From Clostridia bacterium (lineage in GTDB: Bacteria > Bacillota > Clostridia > Lachnospirales > Lachnospiraceae), in NCBI GenBank assembly GCA_910574255.1, contig CAJTAK010000017.1, forward strand, positions 46,983 through 110,982: a stretch of 64,000 nucleotides of DNA, in the 5' to 3' direction. Under the pieces are notes generated by a model. The model was not told the DNA's origin, ran no database searches, and was given only the letters and a program-made list of their open reading frames with translations. A program made the position numbers and the translations under genes. This document shows, one piece after another, positions 18,534-27,207 of this stretch (position 1 is the first letter of the stretch; each line of letters begins with the position of its first letter).

Positions 18534-18560
18534 CTTAACTAAAAGAAAAGGGATAGTACA

Positions 18561-18676
18561 TGTGCGGAACAATAAAACACCCTGCGGGTATCCCTTTATG
18601 CACAAAATTATGTGCAGAACAATGAAACACCCTACGGGTATCCCTTTATGCACAAAAACATGTGCAGATCAATGAA
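18561..18676 (+). repeat. 50-bp tandem repeat, 2.3 copies, in leader of FGGY kinase gene
   Basis: Units at 18561-18610 and 18611-18660 differ at only a few positions, and a third partial copy (18661-18676) runs to the ribosome site. Each unit begins TGTGC, carries CACCCT(G/A)CGGGTATCCCTTTATG and closes with GCACA, so each can fold. AAAGGGATA at 18547-18555 can also pair with TATCCCTTT at 18589-18597. Confidence 0.8.
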
Positions 18677-18686
18677 AGGAGAAAAT

Positions 18687-20201
18687 ATGAAGTACTTATT
18701 GGGAATTGATAATGGGGGAACTTTTTCCAAGGCGGCGCTATTTGACGAGAACGGCAGGCAAATATCCGTAGCCAGCGTCCCAACCGTCACACTGACGCCA
18801 AAGCCAGGCTACACAGAAAAAGACTTGGATGAGCTGTGGCAAGTCAATGCAGACGCCATCCGGGGAGCTATCGAAAAGAGCGGTATCGATCCAAAAGACA
18901 TCGCAGGCGTATCCTTCTCAGGAGCAGGCAAGGGCCTGTACATGATAGGCCATGACGGAAAGCCGTCCTACAACGGAATTATGTCAACAGACACAAGGGC
19001 ATGGGCGCAGGCGGAGCGGTGGTACAAGGATGGAACCAATAAAAAGGTATACGAAAAAACCTTTCAGGAAATCCTGGCCGTACAGCCTGTAAGCCTTTTA
19101 GCCTGGTTTAAAGAAAATCAGCCGGAGGTACTTGAAAACACCAAATACATCTTTGCTGTCAAAGACTACATTCGCTATATGCTCACAGGAGAAGCCTACA
19201 GCGAGTATACAGACTGCTCCGGCGGTAATTTGGTAAATATGATAACAGGGCAGCATGATAAAGAGCTTATGGCTCTCTATGGTTTGGAGGAATGCTATGA
19301 AAAGCTTCCGCCTCTGCGCCACTCTGCAGATCTATGCGGTCATGTAACCAAAGAAGCCAGTGAGAAAACCCGGCTTCCGGAGGGAACGCCGGTGGCAGCC
19401 GGAATGTTTGATGTAAACGCCTGCGGAATCGCCTCCGGCTTGTCCGATGAGGAGCAGATGTGTATGATAGCAGGTACTTGGAGCATCAACGAGTTTATAG
19501 GAAAGAAACCTGTAACCAACGGAACGGTAGCTTTAAATTCTATGTTCTGTATTCCGGGATATTTTCTGATAGAAGAAAGCAGCCCTACCTCTGCCGGAAA
19601 CATGGAATGGTTCATTAACAATTTGATGAACTATGAAAAAGAAGAAGCCAGGGAAAAAGGCGGATCTGTATACCAGATCACCAATGAATGGGTATCCTCC
19701 ATGGAACCTCAGGACAGCAACATTATTTTTCTTCCATTTTTAAACGGTTCCAACGAAGATGCTCTTGCAAAAGGAACCTTTGTGGGCTTGACCGCTTACC
19801 ACAGCAAAAAGCACATGTTGCGTGCAGTTTATGAAGGAATCGTATTTTCCCATGTGACCCATGTAAAGAAGCTGCTTAGAAACCGAGAGATTCCAAAGAG
19901 CATCCGTCTCTCCGGCGGTGCCGCCAATTCTGATGTGTGGGTGCAGATCTTTGCGGATGCGTTGCAGATTCCCATTGACGTGATTGCGGACAAGGAGTTA
20001 GGAGCTCAGGGAGCAGCCATTGCAGCCGGAATTGCGGCCGGAATCTACCCGGATTATCAGGAAGCTATCCGCCGCACTGTAACGATTACCAAGACGATAT
20101 ATCCCCGTTCGGAGTACAAAGAGATCTACGAGGAAAAATATGCAACCTACCGGGCAGTCATTGAGGGCTTAAGCAGCGCATGGGAACGCTTTAAAAATTA
20201 A
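18687..20201 (+). CDS. FGGY-family carbohydrate kinase (L-xylulose kinase-like)
   Basis: A 504-residue sugar kinase of the FGGY family, with the N-terminal phosphate motif LLGIDNGGTFSKAALFD, the substrate region GISFSGAGKGLY-like segment (about residue 75), and the C-terminal LSGGAANSDVWVQIFADAL and GAQGAAIAAGIAAG motifs. Overall it resembles LyxK-type L-xylulokinases, but the sugar cannot be fixed from sequence. The start at ATG 18687 follows AAAGGAG; an upstream open stretch inside the tandem repeat would add 25 unlikely residues. It stands alone behind its own promoter and repeat-bearing leader. Confidence 0.9.
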   Translation: MKYLLGIDNGGTFSKAALFDENGRQISVASVPTVTLTPKPGYTEKDLDELWQVNADAIRGAIEKSGIDPKDIAGVSFSGAGKGLYMIGHDGKPSYNGIMSTDTRAWAQAERWYKDGTNKKVYEKTFQEILAVQPVSLLAWFKENQPEVLENTKYIFAVKDYIRYMLTGEAYSEYTDCSGGNLVNMITGQHDKELMALYGLEECYEKLPPLRHSADLCGHVTKEASEKTRLPEGTPVAAGMFDVNACGIASGLSDEEQMCMIAGTWSINEFIGKKPVTNGTVALNSMFCIPGYFLIEESSPTSAGNMEWFINNLMNYEKEEAREKGGSVYQITNEWVSSMEPQDSNIIFLPFLNGSNEDALAKGTFVGLTAYHSKKHMLRAVYEGIVFSHVTHVKKLLRNREIPKSIRLSGGAANSDVWVQIFADALQIPIDVIADKELGAQGAAIAAGIAAGIYPDYQEAIRRTVTITKTIYPRSEYKEIYEEKYATYRAVIEGLSSAWERFKN

Positions 20202-20208
20202 AAAATAC

Positions 20209-20237
20209 TTGAAATGCAGAGTGTTTTATTATAGAAT
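20209..20237 (+). promoter_or_regulatory. Sigma-A promoter of efp
   Basis: TTGAAA (20209-20214) and TAGAAT (20232-20237) are separated by 17 bp, giving a leader of about 175 bases before the efp start. Confidence 0.5.
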
Positions 20238-20420
20238 AAGGTGTAAATTTGTGCAGCATGTCCACTTGGCTTCTGCCGTTTCAAGAGGGGCGGTTCACAG
20301 GACTTTTTTGGAAGACAAAAATGGTTAGAAGAAGAGCAGCCATAAAAAGAAATAAGAAGTACTAAATTTAAAAGCAGCAGAGCACAGATGGTGCATAGAA
20401 AAAAGGAGGAAAAGTGAAGA

Positions 20421-20978
20421 ATGATTTCAGCAGGAGATTTTAGAAACGGTGTTACCCTTGAGATCGAGGGAAATGTTTATCAGATTATGGAGTTTCAGCA
20501 TGTAAAGCCGGGCAAGGGCGCTGCATTCGTAAGAACCAAGCTTAGAAATATCATCAACGGAGGCGTAGTGGAGAAGACCTTCCGTCCGACCGAGAAGTTC
20601 CCGGCAGCACGGATAGACCGTGTGGATATGCAGTATTTGTATTCTGACGGAGATTTGTTCCACTTTATGAATGCAGAGACCTATGACCAGATTGCACTGA
20701 ATGCAGAGGATATCGGAGATGCTCTGAAGTTTGTAAAAGAGAACGAGATGTGTAAGGTATGTTCCTACAACGGAAACGTATTTGCTGTAGAGCCGCCTCT
20801 CTTTGTGGAACTTGAGATCAGCGACACGGAGCCGGGCTTCAAGGGCGACACCGCTACAGGTGCAACCAAGCCGGCTGTTGTAGAGACAGGCGCTACCGTA
20901 TATGTACCCCTTTTTGTAGAGCAGGGTGACAAGATCAAGATTGATACCCGTTCCGGCGAGTATCTGTCCAGAGTATAA
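20421..20978 (+). CDS. efp: Translation elongation factor P
   Basis: A 185-residue EF-P, the full usual length. It has three beta-barrel domains. The loop [20 protein letters not shown] (about residues 28-47) carries the conserved lysine region at the tip that contacts the peptidyl-tRNA CCA end. C-terminal [25 protein letters not shown] is diagnostic. EF-P relieves ribosome stalling at polyproline. The gene stands alone, with AAAGGAGG before the ATG and a hairpin after the stop. Confidence 0.98.
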   Translation: MISAGDFRNGVTLEIEGNVYQIMEFQHVKPGKGAAFVRTKLRNIINGGVVEKTFRPTEKFPAARIDRVDMQYLYSDGDLFHFMNAETYDQIALNAEDIGDALKFVKENEMCKVCSYNGNVFAVEPPLFVELEISDTEPGFKGDTATGATKPAVVETGATVYVPLFVEQGDKIKIDTRSGEYLSRV

Positions 20979-21002
20979 GATATTAACGGATTGAAAAGAG
21001 AA

Positions 21003-21052
21003 GAGGGTATCGCAGAATCATCCAATTAGATGATTGAGCGATACCCTTCCTT
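21003..21052 (+). terminator. Hairpin terminator after efp, repeat family copy 1
   Basis: GGGTATCGC (21005-21013) pairs with GCGATACCC (21038-21046), with an inner AATCATC/GATGATT stem. The same core recurs at 25804-25852 and 57305-57352. Confidence 0.7.
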
Positions 21053-21054
21053 GA

Positions 21055-21522
21055 TTACTTAAAATCGCAGGTATCACCAATAATCATATTTTTCTTTCTG
21101 CAATTTAGGAGAACGAGCGGTCCCGCAATGGGCGCCAATACTCCGGCAAGAACGATACCGAAAAACATCGTTCCGAATTTTCGAAGCATTGCTCCCGACA
21201 AGGTCCCGATATATACCATATCATTGAGCGTGCTTCCGGTAAAACTCTGTTTATACCACCAGAGGGAAAACGGATAAAAATATGCACTGAGAATTGTTAA
21301 AATAATAAGAATGATCGTATCTATAATTGTGGGGGTCCATGGCATCAATAGTCCATCAATCAATGCGTAAATGAACAATACTACTGGAACGACAAGAACC
21401 AGGTGGATCAATTTTCGTTTCCGGTAATCCGGGTGCAGATATGAATAAGCGCCTTTCATTGCTCCGGCAGTGTTCTTAAAAACAGAGTTCTTTGGCGGTT
21501 TCACATAGTCGTTCTTTGACAT
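21055..21522 (-). CDS. Hypothetical membrane protein
   Basis: A 155-residue protein with a basic N-terminal tail (about 40 residues) and three to four hydrophobic segments (about residues 40-60, 66-88 and 118-142). I recognise no family. It starts 42 bp after the beta-helix/AAA+ gene on the same strand, so the two are probably co-transcribed, and it may be its membrane partner. The segment FSLWWYKQSFTGSTLNDMVY between helices is polar and could face a partner domain. Confidence 0.7.
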   Translation of the reverse strand: MSKNDYVKPPKNSVFKNTAGAMKGAYSYLHPDYRKRKLIHLVLVVPVVLFIYALIDGLLMPWTPTIIDTIILIILTILSAYFYPFSLWWYKQSFTGSTLNDMVYIGTLSGAMLRKFGTMFFGIVLAGVLAPIAGPLVLLNCRKKNMIIGDTCDFK

Positions 21523-21564
21523 CTTTTATTTTTTCCTCCATCATACATTTTCTTTGGTTATTAT

Positions 21565-23475
21565 TTATACAGCATCTATATCCTCTTGCATAATCAACAC
21601 TAAATTCGCATTTGGATCTCTTGAAACTCGAAGGGCCATCTTACGGATCAGCTTTTCATTCAGGTTACGCACCCATCGGCCATTACTATTATCATCGGAT
21701 TCGGAATGTTTTTTATAAACCAAATCCGCATATGCCTTTTCGTCTATTTCATATTTTTGGTTATGCAGATCATCCAGACCTATCCGAATCAATTCCTCTT
21801 GTGTATAGTCTTCAAATAGGAAGGTATTTGGAATACGGCTTTTCAATCCTTCATTACTTTCAAGAAATTGTTCCATACTATGGGTATAGCCGGCAAAAAT
21901 AAGAACGATATCCTGACGATGATCCTCCATGAACTTCAGGATTTCATTGATTGCCTCAATTCCATAATCTTGTGAATTTTCATTTCCCGCCCATAAGGTA
22001 TATGCTTCGTCAATAAACAGTACTCCTCCCAGCGCTGACTCCAGTACTTCCCGTGTCTTTACCGCTGTTTCCCCTATGTACCGGCCAACCAGATCCGAAC
22101 GTGAAGTTTCCACGAATTTTTTAGAACTGATAATTTCCTTTTCATAAAGTATCTCACCCAGAAGACGTGCAACGGTTGTTTTTCCGGTCCCAGGGTTTCC
22201 CAAAAACATGCTGTGCAGCGAAAAGGCCGAATTTTGAAACCCTTGTTTTTCACGCCTTTTATTCATCTCAGCAATAGCGACAAATTCCTCCACCGCCTGT
22301 TTTACGCTGGCGATTCCTACCATTTGGTTCAAACGCTCGAATGCAGTCAATTCCCCGAAATACACAATTTCTGGAGCATCGCCTGTTTTCTTCGCCGACC
22401 CTTGTTCATCTGGGATGAATTCCCAATTTTGGGAATCATATGCTGCCTGTATCATCATCCCCACATTTATCTTTGTATTTCGCTCCGCTTTGGTATTTGG
22501 TTCTATTAGCTGTCCAAAACATACGATATCTGCTTCCAGCGTAGATTTCTTAGTCAGATAAAGATTCACTTTTCCGTTGTGCCTTCCAACAATATAGATT
22601 CCTCCTGCTTGTACATGTGAACTGTCACAAATGAAAAAGCTTTCTACAACACAAATATTTCCGATGGAAGCCTCCGATTTCTCAATGCACAGTGAATCAT
22701 ATCTGCCTGAATCCAATGTAAGCTTAGAATTAATTGCATACAATGCTTTGTCATATTCTGATTGTTTTACAAATATATCCGCGGCGTTCAGATTCGAATC
22801 CAGTAATTTGACAGAAGACCAGGCTCCTTTTTCAGTCCTGCACCCTCCTTCCAAGGTTGACGATGATATGGTTACCACACTATTTTTTTTGGCAAAGAGT
22901 GCACAATTCTCCGCATACTGAATCACAGAACTCTGAATATCCAGCTTTGAATTAGAAACCTGTATCCATGCATGGAGTGTAGAATTAGCTATTTCCAACG
23001 TTGAATTTTCCGCATAAACTTGATAGTTTTGGTCGTGCAGATTTCCAGGAGCAACTACACTATTGACAAAGGAAGCCTTCGAACCGTTTGAAATAAAGAC
23101 AACCGGATAGTTCTCACCTGCCGCTGCATAAGAGGTAAGAAGGACATTTTCTGCAGCCAGAACTGCGCCCTCTTTTACATTGATGTTATTGCTCTTATCT
23201 ACGCCCTTGCGTACTTCCAGATTTTTTAAGGTGACAACGGCTCCATTTTTTATGACTACTCCATCAATGATATTGGTCAAAGCCCCATCATTATCCGGAT
23301 GTCCTTCAATGGTAATATTCTTGGTAATTGTTATTGACTTATTGTTTTGCTCATAAAAAGGGCTGAACCCTTCCTCCAGTTCAATGATATCTCCGTCACC
23401 AGCTGCCTCCAGCGCCTGGATGAATTCCCATGTTTTCTTTAAGAATCCATTTTTTCCTACCAGATAACGTGCCAT
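21565..23475 (-). CDS. Beta-helix repeat protein fused to CbxX/SpoVK-type AAA+ ATPase
   Basis: A 636-residue protein with two parts. Residues 1 to about 370 form short repeating beta segments (ITITKNITIEGHPDN, AVVTLKNLEVRKG, SKLDIQSSVIQYAEN, SVVTISSSTLEGG), the pattern of a right-handed parallel beta-helix. Residues from about 390 form a CbxX/CfqX (EccA/SpoVK-like) AAA+ domain with Walker A GNPGTGKTT (about 424-432), Walker B VLFIDEAY (about 483-490) and arginine-finger region KSRIPNTF. There is no signal peptide, so the beta-helix is cytoplasmic. The AAA+ part probably remodels a partner recognised by the helix. Its downstream neighbour is a small membrane protein. Confidence 0.88.
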   Translation of the reverse strand: MARYLVGKNGFLKKTWEFIQALEAAGDGDIIELEEGFSPFYEQNNKSITITKNITIEGHPDNDGALTNIIDGVVIKNGAVVTLKNLEVRKGVDKSNNINVKEGAVLAAENVLLTSYAAAGENYPVVFISNGSKASFVNSVVAPGNLHDQNYQVYAENSTLEIANSTLHAWIQVSNSKLDIQSSVIQYAENCALFAKKNSVVTISSSTLEGGCRTEKGAWSSVKLLDSNLNAADIFVKQSEYDKALYAINSKLTLDSGRYDSLCIEKSEASIGNICVVESFFICDSSHVQAGGIYIVGRHNGKVNLYLTKKSTLEADIVCFGQLIEPNTKAERNTKINVGMMIQAAYDSQNWEFIPDEQGSAKKTGDAPEIVYFGELTAFERLNQMVGIASVKQAVEEFVAIAEMNKRREKQGFQNSAFSLHSMFLGNPGTGKTTVARLLGEILYEKEIISSKKFVETSRSDLVGRYIGETAVKTREVLESALGGVLFIDEAYTLWAGNENSQDYGIEAINEILKFMEDHRQDIVLIFAGYTHSMEQFLESNEGLKSRIPNTFLFEDYTQEELIRIGLDDLHNQKYEIDEKAYADLVYKKHSESDDNSNGRWVRNLNEKLIRKMALRVSRDPNANLVLIMQEDIDAV

Positions 23476-23713
23476 TTATTTCCTCTTCCTCCTTAACATC
23501 TTTCACATTCCTTTTTCTATATCAAATTCTAATTTTTCCTCCTCGTTTTGTCAATCTGTTCTTTAGTGTCTGCCAGTGATAATTATACACTTACTTAATT
23601 GAAAAATAAAGATTTTTATAATCCGATAGTATTTCTTATGCTATATCTTATACTTGTACGTGGTGCGGGCCTATGATAGGATTGTAACGATAATAAAAAA
23701 TTTTGAGGATATC

Positions 23714-23744
23714 TGCAACCAGCGGTACCTTCTATTCGTTCTAT
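23714..23744 (+). promoter_or_regulatory. ECF-type promoter, copy 1 (before the ECF sigma gene)
   Basis: TGCAACC (23714-23720), 16 bp, then CGTTCTAT (23737-23744), preceded by an A/T tract. The whole block is strongly similar to those at 41981-42011 and 42339-42369. The spacing and AACC/CGT cores fit an extracytoplasmic-function sigma factor, which points to autoregulation of the gene at 23837. Confidence 0.75.
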
Positions 23745-23836
23745 AGGTGTACGGATAACTCCCGAACAGGGCGAAAAAAGAGGAACTGCGCCAAAATATT
23801 ATGAGTCAGAAAAAGATAGAGGAGGGACAATAAATA

Positions 23837-25378
23837 ATGTACTGTACTTCTTGCGGAAAACAAATCGCAGACGATGCCGCATTTTGTCCATACTGCAAAA
23901 AGCCTGCTTCCCAGGACAACGTGTTGGCGGATCTGGTGGCAGCGGCGCGCATGGGCGATCAAAATGCCGTCGGCGCTTTATATGAAAAGACTTACAGTAA
24001 GGTCTATTACACCGTCAAGTCCATGATCAAGGATGAGGACGCAGTGTTTGACATCGTACAAGATACTTATATAAAAGCATTTGCCCACTTGGACAGCTTT
24101 CAGGGCGACACAAAGTTTTTGCCATGGGTGCGCCAGATTGCTGCCAACACAGCTCGGGATTGGCTGAAAAAGAAGCGTCCTATGCTGTTTGCGGAGCTGA
24201 GCTCCGGCGATGAACAGGATACTTCCGTGGAGGAGCTGTTCCCAGATGAGCGCATGGAGAATCTCCCAGAGCAGATCATCGACCAGAAAGAGACAATGCG
24301 CCTGCTTCGGGAGATTCTTGATGAATTGCCAGAGGAGCAGCGCGCTGCCATCGGCATGTTCTACTACGAGGAACTGTCAGTAAAAGAGATTGCGGCCGCT
24401 ATGAGTGTCTCTGAGAGTGCAGTCAAGAGCCGGCTGATGTATGGACGTAATAAAATCGAAAAGAAGGTTCGGGAACTGGAGAAGCAGGGCACGAAGCTCT
24501 ACGGTCTGTCTCCGCTTCCATTCCTGCTGCTGCTTTTCCGCAGCCAGAAGGCATACGGGGCTGCAGTGCCGAACAGCCGGATTCTTCATGCCATTCTTGC
24601 TTCGCAGCCCATGGATGCCGCCGGGGCAGCCGGTACTGCGCAGGGAGCTGGTACGGTTGGAGCAGCGGCCGGCACCGAAATGGCAGGCACTGCGGCTGGC
24701 GGTTTTGGCACACTGAAGATAGGACTCATTGCTTTTGCTGTCGTGACAGTTGTCGGCATTGGGGCTTTTGTCGTGACCCAGCTTACATCCCATTCCACTG
24801 ACACTCAGGAACCATCGGCCATGGAAGATGTTATTGTTGAGGAGGAGCCAGAGGCAGCGGAGGAGTCTTCCCCCATTGACGAGGCCTTTGAGCAGTATCG
24901 TAACATCATTCGTCAGGCGGACGATTATAAATATGGTGAATATGACGATGAAATAAACCTGCCGGGGCGTGAGTTAGTCGGCTATCGGTATGCGTTGGTG
25001 CAGATGCAGCCGGAGGACCCGGTTCCGACGCTGCTGTTGGAAAGGGAGGTAATGGATACCGAGATATCCGTATCCTCGAGTTATGCCCTTGTTTTTCAAT
25101 ATGACCCGGATACAAAGACGGTATGTCAGCCCGCCGAAGCGATTGCGGATGGCGGAATTCACGGCGGCCTCACTATGGCCGGGGACGGAGACGGAATGAT
25201 GAGCACGGGATGGTCTGGCGGAACCGGTGAAGGCTCTGTTATGCGCATCACACTGGACGGAGATTCCCTCAATCGGGACACCTATTGGACCGGGCAGATA
25301 TTCGAGATGCCCGACTCGATCACCTTTATTGAGATTGAATGGCATGAGATCGGAGATCTGTCCCCGCTGGACAGCTGA
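23837..25378 (+). CDS. Membrane-anchored ECF sigma factor with N-terminal zinc ribbon and extracytoplasmic domain
   Basis: A 513-residue protein. A zinc ribbon is formed by Cys3, Cys6, Cys17 and Cys20. Sigma region 2 follows (about residues 38-110, with EDAVFDIVQDTYIKAFAHLDSF and KFLPWVRQIAANTARDWLKKK) and region 4 (about 150-205, LPEEQRAAIGMFYYEELSVKEIAAAMSVSESAVKSRL). After an Ala/Gly-rich linker there is one membrane helix (about 295-315), and then a roughly 195-residue acidic domain that should face outside. Ordinary ECF factors are about 190 residues and soluble, so sensor and sigma parts seem joined in one chain. Its own promoter has the ECF pattern. Confidence 0.88.
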   Translation: MYCTSCGKQIADDAAFCPYCKKPASQDNVLADLVAAARMGDQNAVGALYEKTYSKVYYTVKSMIKDEDAVFDIVQDTYIKAFAHLDSFQGDTKFLPWVRQIAANTARDWLKKKRPMLFAELSSGDEQDTSVEELFPDERMENLPEQIIDQKETMRLLREILDELPEEQRAAIGMFYYEELSVKEIAAAMSVSESAVKSRLMYGRNKIEKKVRELEKQGTKLYGLSPLPFLLLLFRSQKAYGAAVPNSRILHAILASQPMDAAGAAGTAQGAGTVGAAAGTEMAGTAAGGFGTLKIGLIAFAVVTVVGIGAFVVTQLTSHSTDTQEPSAMEDVIVEEEPEAAEESSPIDEAFEQYRNIIRQADDYKYGEYDDEINLPGRELVGYRYALVQMQPEDPVPTLLLEREVMDTEISVSSSYALVFQYDPDTKTVCQPAEAIADGGIHGGLTMAGDGDGMMSTGWSGGTGEGSVMRITLDGDSLNRDTYWTGQIFEMPDSITFIEIEWHEIGDLSPLDS

Positions 25379-25790
25379 ACACGGCCTGAAGCAGACGGGG
25401 CAGAGCCGTCTGCCGTCTGAGCCGGAGAATGAAAAAACGAGCCTATTGACCGATTACGTTGGGACCTATACACTTTACGAACCCTTTGATGACATGTACG
25501 GCGGCGGTTTATAGGGTTTACCCTGCCGGCGTTGTGCCGGATGGCTTTTCCTGCCGCTATACCAATGATTACTGGCAGGAAAAGCATTAGTGTAAGTTGG
25601 AAATACAGCAGTCGATAAGAATGACAGAAAACAACAGAAATAACTCCGAGTACAGGAAATAGCCAGACTACAGGAAATACTACTGGTACAACTGATAAGA
25701 CTGCAGATAAAACAGGTGCTGAGAAAAAAGCCGCAGAAGATGAGTCTGCAAAGAGAACTGAAGAAGAAGCCGCTCAGAAGTAGGCTGATG
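25379..25790 (+). pseudogene. Degenerate coding remnants after the ECF sigma gene
   Basis: Two broken stretches are visible. From about 25380 a frame one base out of step with the sigma gene reads LLTDYVGTYTLYEPFDD and stops at 25514; the next frame then continues VYPAGVVPDGFSCRYTNDYW to 25590. From about 25623 an open frame without a start gives a Thr/Asn-rich then Lys/Glu/Ala-rich tail ending at TAG 25783. These look like ends of former secreted or surface genes related to this locus. Confidence 0.45.
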
Positions 25791-25803
25791 GTGTAATCGG
25801 ACA

Positions 25804-25852
25804 TCGCAAAACCATCTAATTTGATGATTTTGCGACACCTTTTTCTTTCTTT
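25804..25852 (+). terminator. Hairpin terminator, repeat family copy 2
   Basis: CGCAAAACCATC pairs with GATGATTTTGCG with one mismatch, and is followed by TTTTTCTTTCTTT. It closely resembles the hairpins after efp and at 57305. It ends where the opposite-strand tRNA gene ends. Confidence 0.7.
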
Positions 25853-25854
25853 AA

Positions 25855-25927
25855 TGCATCTGACTAGATTCGAACTAGCGGCACCTGGCGTCGGAGGCCA
25901 GTGCTCTATCCACTGAGCTACAGATGC
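25855..25927 (-). tRNA. tRNA-Arg (anticodon CCG)
   Basis: The minus strand folds into a full cloverleaf: acceptor stem GCATCTG/CAGATGC with discriminator A, D-arm containing AGCTCAGTGGATAGAGC, anticodon arm CTGGC-CTCCGAC-GCCAG giving anticodon CCG (reads CGG), and T-arm with GTTCGAATC. The CCA end is not encoded. A hairpin-forming repeat adjoins its 3-prime end. Confidence 0.95.
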
Positions 25928-26137
25928 ATGAAATTGATACCTTGATTATTCTACAACAAAATTCCAAAATATGCAAGCAGAATCTTAAAAAACAGAATTG
26001 TAAATAAATGTTAAAAATTTAAAAAACTCTTGCAAAAGGAAAAATTTTCTTGTATACTAAGCTTGTCTTTCAATTCAAAGTAGCGTTTCGCTGTATCAAT
26101 CCCCAAAAGACAAATTAAAAAAGAAAGGATGAAAAAA

Positions 26138-27028
26138 ATGAACTATCAAGAATTTGTAGGCTCTGTGACCGGTTTTTTGAGGGAAACATTGCCCTGCGGC
26201 ACAGAGCTTAGCCTGATTCCTCTGGAGAAGAATAACGGAGTGATTCTGGAGGGGCTATCCGTGAGAAAGGAGGGAGAGCGTGCGGCTCCGGCCATTTATC
26301 TGGATTCTTATTATCAGGAATATCTGGGCGGCCGCTCCATGAGGCAGATTCAGGAAACCATACTGGAGTGCTGTGAAGATAATTGCTTTTCCGAGCATTT
26401 TGACGCAGACTTTTTTGCGGATTATCGGAAAGTAAAACCTACCGTTGTCTACAAGCTCATTAATTATGAGAAAAATCAGGAGCTTCTTGGGAAGATTCCT
26501 CATGTACCCTTTTTGAATCTGGCCATTGTATTTTACTGTCTTTTGCCAGATACCCCTGTTGGAAATGCTACCGTGCTCATTCATAACAGCCATATGAAAT
26601 ACTGGCAGATAACCTGCGGCGAGCTATATAAGGATGCTAAATTGAATACACCACGGCTGCTTCCGGCAGAGATCAAGTCTATGTCAGAGGTACTTTCCGA
26701 ACTCTCCGGCGGATTGGATGGTTCCAGGGAGGATGGAATACCAATGTATGTATTAACTAATGCGAGAAAGGCTTTGGGGGCTTCCTGCATTTTGTATGAC
26801 AGTATGCTCAAGCACTGTGAAGAATATCTGGGATCTTCCTATTATCTGCTTCCAAGCAGCGTGCACGAGGTAATTTTGATTCCGGCGGAGGCTGTGGCCG
26901 ATTCCGGTGAGCTGGCTGCCATGGTGCGGGACATTAATCAGACCCAGGTACTGCGTACAGAAGTGCTCTCTGATCAGATTTATTTCTATCGGCCGGAATC
27001 CGGTCAACTATCCATTGTAAAAGAATAA
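26138..27028 (+). CDS. DUF5688 family protein
   Basis: A 296-residue soluble protein that I place in DUF5688, a family frequent in Lachnospiraceae and of unknown function. Typical segments are NGVILEGLSVRKEGE near the N terminus, APAIYLDSYYQEYLGGRSM, VVYKLINYEKNQELLGKIPHVPFLNLAIVFYC, and a late SSYYLLPSSVHEVILIP. The ATG at 26138 is eight bases after AAAGGA; the ATG at 26129 abuts that site. No operon partner is close: the tRNA is upstream and opposite, and the next gene starts 179 bp later. Confidence 0.8.
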   Translation: MNYQEFVGSVTGFLRETLPCGTELSLIPLEKNNGVILEGLSVRKEGERAAPAIYLDSYYQEYLGGRSMRQIQETILECCEDNCFSEHFDADFFADYRKVKPTVVYKLINYEKNQELLGKIPHVPFLNLAIVFYCLLPDTPVGNATVLIHNSHMKYWQITCGELYKDAKLNTPRLLPAEIKSMSEVLSELSGGLDGSREDGIPMYVLTNARKALGASCILYDSMLKHCEEYLGSSYYLLPSSVHEVILIPAEAVADSGELAAMVRDINQTQVLRTEVLSDQIYFYRPESGQLSIVKE

Positions 27029-27207
27029 AAAAGTATTTGGAGTATAAAAGAGGATAGATTTCACAAAATTGTCACATTTTACAGTTGCCTTTTTTCTATA
27101 AGTTTGCTACAATCTCTTTATTACGAAATTGTTACATTTGTTAAGCATATGTAACTTACAAAGAAAAACTGGAAAATTTAATAATATAGAATCGAGGATG
27201 TGAAAAA

